DNA of 64,000 bases from Symmachiella dynata (GTDB lineage Bacteria; Planctomycetota; Planctomycetia; Planctomycetales; Planctomycetaceae): contig NZ_CP036276.1 of NCBI RefSeq assembly GCF_007747995.1, forward strand, positions 6,562,001 to 6,626,000. The letters run 5' to 3'. Every line of letters starts with the position of its first letter. Position 1 is the stretch's first letter. Positions 61,856 to 64,000 of the stretch are shown here, piece by piece. A program made the translations under genes and the position numbers. The notes beneath the pieces are model-generated. The model searched no databases. It saw only the letters and a list, made by a program, of their open reading frames with translations, and had not been told where the DNA came from.

Positions 61856-62152
61856 ATGGAACACGACCTCGCGATTATATTCGCAGCCACAATCATTCTC
61901 TCATTGCTACGATTGTTGCCCGAATTCCGCATCTGGATCACACCAGTCGTCATTCGCTGTTCCGGCGAAACTCTCAAAGGGCACGAGCGGTCAGTGGAGT
62001 ACTACTTCCGCACGGTACTGGATTACCCAGGAACCTTGACGGTCACCGGGCGGCACACACAAAGCGGACGGCTCAAATTGCGGTTTCGCGGAAAGATTTC
62101 CGATAGCGACCGCCAACTCGTCTCAGCCTTTCTGACCGCAATCACCTACTGA
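61856..62152 (+). CDS. Small membrane-anchored protein (DUF3634-like)
   Basis: A 98-residue protein with one N-terminal helix (LAIIFAATIILSLLRLL) and AAGG just before the ATG. The rest is a beta-rich domain: WITPVVIRCSGETLKGH, GTLTVTGRHTQSGRLKLRF and GKISDSDRQLVSAFL. The overall pattern recalls DUF3634, a small unassigned family, but the match is loose. It converges with the next minus-strand gene. Confidence 0.5.
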   Translation: MEHDLAIIFAATIILSLLRLLPEFRIWITPVVIRCSGETLKGHERSVEYYFRTVLDYPGTLTVTGRHTQSGRLKLRFRGKISDSDRQLVSAFLTAITY

Positions 62153-62172
62153 CCGCCTTGCTAGCGCGGTCA
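62150..62172. terminator. Weak hairpin between convergent genes
   Basis: TGACCGC at 62150-62156 pairs with GCGGTCA at 62166-62172 around a 9-base loop, in the 41-base gap between convergent genes. It overlaps the end of the small membrane gene. Confidence 0.4.
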
Positions 62173-62193
62173 GGTCTTCTCGAAAACGCCAGC

Positions 62194-62928
62194 CTAGCTC
62201 CGTCCCTCATAGGCGAGTCCGTCGATGAATTTTCGAGCGGCGATGTAGTCGGCGCTCGGCATGCTGGAAACTTGTTGCTTGAGCGTTTCTCGCATGGAAG
62301 CCGTCGTCGACTTAATCTCATCGCTCGTCTGCGATCCCACGGCGCCACCTGTCAACGTGAGATGTTCAAAGAGGTCGTCAAGTTTGGCGCGGTCTGCTTC
62401 AAAATCGGGCGTCTGCAAAACTTCTGGCCAGAGAATCTTACCGGTGACTGAATCAAAATCGTCAGGACCGAGCCCCTGATACCGGGGACCGGAATTGGAG
62501 CTTTCGAGGTTCGAACGGTTCTTCGCGCGCCGTTCCGCATCGCGTTGATATTCCTCTTCCTTTTGCTGACGATACCGGTCCTTCATTGCCCAATAGGTAT
62601 CGGCCGCCTTTTTATTGTTTTCGATATTCTTGGTGCGGGCCTCTTCGCGCGTCAATTGTGCTTGCGCGTTGTCTTTGTTCGCTTGGCCTTGGGCGCGAAT
62701 CACTTGCGACATTCCCTCACCATAGCCGCCGGCAACAGTACTGGCGCCGGAATTCCAACCCCAGCCTCCATATCCGTAACCGCCATAACCGTAACCGTAG
62801 GGCCGATACCACCGCGCACCTCTACCGACCCGCACTCGATATTGGGCTTCCGCGGAGTTTTCACTCCAGAGCATGGCAACGCTCGCAACACTGGTCGCGA
62901 GCAGCAAAACGAATGAGGTACTTTTCAT
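62194..62928 (-). CDS. Exported Gly/Tyr-rich coiled-coil protein
   Basis: A 244-residue protein starting at 62928, with GGGAGAGG upstream. Signal peptide: FVLLLATSVASVAMLWSENS. A Gly/Tyr block follows (RPYGYGYGGYGYGG), then a long charged helix (NKDNAQAQLTREEARTKNIE, RQQKEEEYQRDAERRAKNRS) and a C-terminal region with GKILWPEVLQTPDFEADRAK. No cysteine. The helix suggests a coiled-coil surface or matrix protein; planctomycetes encode many such proteins. Confidence 0.65.
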   Translation of the reverse strand: MKSTSFVLLLATSVASVAMLWSENSAEAQYRVRVGRGARWYRPYGYGYGGYGYGGWGWNSGASTVAGGYGEGMSQVIRAQGQANKDNAQAQLTREEARTKNIENNKKAADTYWAMKDRYRQQKEEEYQRDAERRAKNRSNLESSNSGPRYQGLGPDDFDSVTGKILWPEVLQTPDFEADRAKLDDLFEHLTLTGGAVGSQTSDEIKSTTASMRETLKQQVSSMPSADYIAARKFIDGLAYEGRS

Positions 62929-63211
62929 TGGGCCTCTCCCAGAGCGATACGGTCCGAATTCTGTTTTCGAAATCCGCTGGCGAAGTCCCCGGCGAATGGA
63001 AAAAACAGGTTTCCTCCGACGCATCCCTGATTGTGAAAATCAGTAGATCGCCGTCAACTTAATTTTTCACAACACTGAAATACGTGAAAACAATACTGTA
63101 AATTGGCGCGTCGCTGAGTAGAATAAACACACACCGTTTACGTATACATATTATGGAACTTTGGCGGCCAAGGCAATCACCTTACTTCGGATTTGGCAAG
63201 CGGAGCGAATA

Positions 63212-64000
63212 ATGAGACGATTTTTGATGTTTGGCGTCGTGGCGATCCAATTGGCAGCCTGCAGCGTCTCGCACGCGGAAGAAGCCAGTATTGCCGACTT
63301 GTTACGCGATCTGAAATCACCAGAGCCCTCCGTGCGTGCGGCTGCGGCCATCGAACTCGGCCAAAGGCCCAACGTTCCGCCGGAAGTCGTTTTGCCCCTA
63401 GCGGCTGTGCTGCGGGATAAGGACCGCACGGTGGTCGAAGAAGCCCTGATTGCCATCCAACGCATCGGCCCCGAAGCGCGGGCCGCTGTTCCCACGCTCA
63501 TTAGTCTCCTCAACAAGGAAGATCCCGCCCTCAATCACGAAACCCTGCACGCCTTGGCGGCCATCGGACCGGCGGCGACAAAAGCGATACCGGGGATCCA
63601 AAAATTCCTGGATAGCCCCAACAAACGCTTGAAAATTGTCGCCTCCATCGCACTGTGGCGGATCAATCCCGAAGACACAGAACCGCTGCAAGCGATTCTT
63701 CCCGATGCCATCGCCGCATTGGGTTCGGGGGACGAACACCTATCCCGCCAAGCGGTGCGACTGTTATCAACCATGGGACCAGTCGCTGTTGCCGAACTGG
63801 TCAAAGCTGTGGAAGCGGGAGACCCCGCCGTCTGCTGGCGGGCGAGTGATGCGCTGGCCAACATCGGACCAGATGCCCAAAGCGGCGTGCCCGCTTTAGC
63901 AAAACTGGCTGCGGCTGAAGATGAACGAGCCTGTTGGCACGCCATTCGCGCCATCGGCGAAATCGGTGTCGCTTCGCCCGTGGCTGTAGAAAGCTTGACG
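63212..64000 (+). CDS. Exported HEAT-repeat protein (cut by the window edge)
   Basis: The frame starts at the ATG at 63212 (GGAG seven bases upstream) and is open to the right edge, giving 263 residues so far. A signal peptide (FGVVAIQLAACSVSHA) is followed by HEAT units: SVRAAAAIELGQRPNVPPEV, TVVEEALIAIQRIGPEARAA, NHETLHALAAIGPAATKAI, RQAVRLLSTMGPVAVAELV and WRASDALANIGPDAQSGV. HEAT solenoids bind proteins or peptides. A signal peptide could also be read as a lipoprotein (LAAC near residue 17). What follows the repeats lies outside. Confidence 0.8.
   Translation, partial: MRRFLMFGVVAIQLAACSVSHAEEASIADLLRDLKSPEPSVRAAAAIELGQRPNVPPEVVLPLAAVLRDKDRTVVEEALIAIQRIGPEARAAVPTLISLLNKEDPALNHETLHALAAIGPAATKAIPGIQKFLDSPNKRLKIVASIALWRINPEDTEPLQAILPDAIAALGSGDEHLSRQAVRLLSTMGPVAVAELVKAVEAGDPAVCWRASDALANIGPDAQSGVPALAKLAAAEDERACWHAIRAIGEIGVASPVAVESLT

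Overview
The window looks like a chromosomal segment of a planctomycete (order Planctomycetales, of the kind seen in Symmachiella, Gimesia or Rubinisphaera). The assignment is by gene content, not by a marker gene. The signs are an exported sialidase, a sulfatase and a ceramidase-like enzyme; a TPR/FG-GAP/ASPIC-UnbV giant; a secreted CCAP-repeat cysteine protein; many lineage-type hypotheticals with signal peptides; moderate to high GC; and many short palindromic intergenic elements. I see no transposase, integrase, phage gene, CRISPR array, rRNA or tRNA.

Layout. 0-5.5 kb: tail of an unknown gene, a sialidase, two unrecognised minus-strand genes, a DUF2314-ankyrin protein flanked by diverged direct repeats, a small membrane protein and an esterase. 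5.9-12.5 kb: a co-directional block with a LolD/MacB-type ATPase, an FtsX-like permease with a histidine-rich loop, two DUF3299 proteins (one membrane-anchored, one lipoprotein) and two tandem paralogous exported CPFC proteins. This is the best candidate in the window for a poorly described system, possibly metal handling at the cell envelope. 12.5-18 kb: ceramidase-like protein, an adenylate-forming ligase with a MaoC-like hydratase, and an RsbU-type phosphatase. 18-26 kb: the CCAP-repeat protein, a terpenoid-cyclase-fold protein, an old-yellow-enzyme oxidoreductase, an acyl-CoA ligase and an MBL-fold hydrolase. 26-30 kb: a minus-strand operon of YhdT-like protein, PanF-like sodium symporter and amidohydrolase. 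30-38 kb: a sigma-70 family factor, the TPR/ASPIC-UnbV protein, a CsrA-like protein with extra sequence and an HU-like protein. 38-48.5 kb: nucleotide-pyrophosphatase-like protein, sulfatase, glycyl-tRNA synthetase, a large esterase, a CDGSH protein coupled to a 58-residue protein, an N,N-dimethylformamidase-like protein and a PDZ protein. 48.7-56.7 kb: TrkH, a Uma2-family protein, a D-threonine-aldolase-like enzyme, a 3-hydroxyacyl-CoA dehydrogenase and two ketosynthases, one of which has lost its catalytic residues (KS-alpha/KS-beta pattern). 56.9-64 kb: PqiA-PqiB-type lipid transport genes, hemA with a CcsA/HemX-like gene, a small membrane protein, a secreted Gly/Tyr-rich coiled-coil protein and a truncated HEAT-repeat protein.

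The gaps between genes carry at least three families of nested palindromes. They lie mostly just 3' of genes, often between convergent pairs, which fits roles as transcript-end hairpins or small non-autonomous repeats. Starts were moved inward from the longest frame wherever a Shine-Dalgarno sequence, signal peptide or family start argued for it. All family names come from reading motifs by eye; no database was searched.
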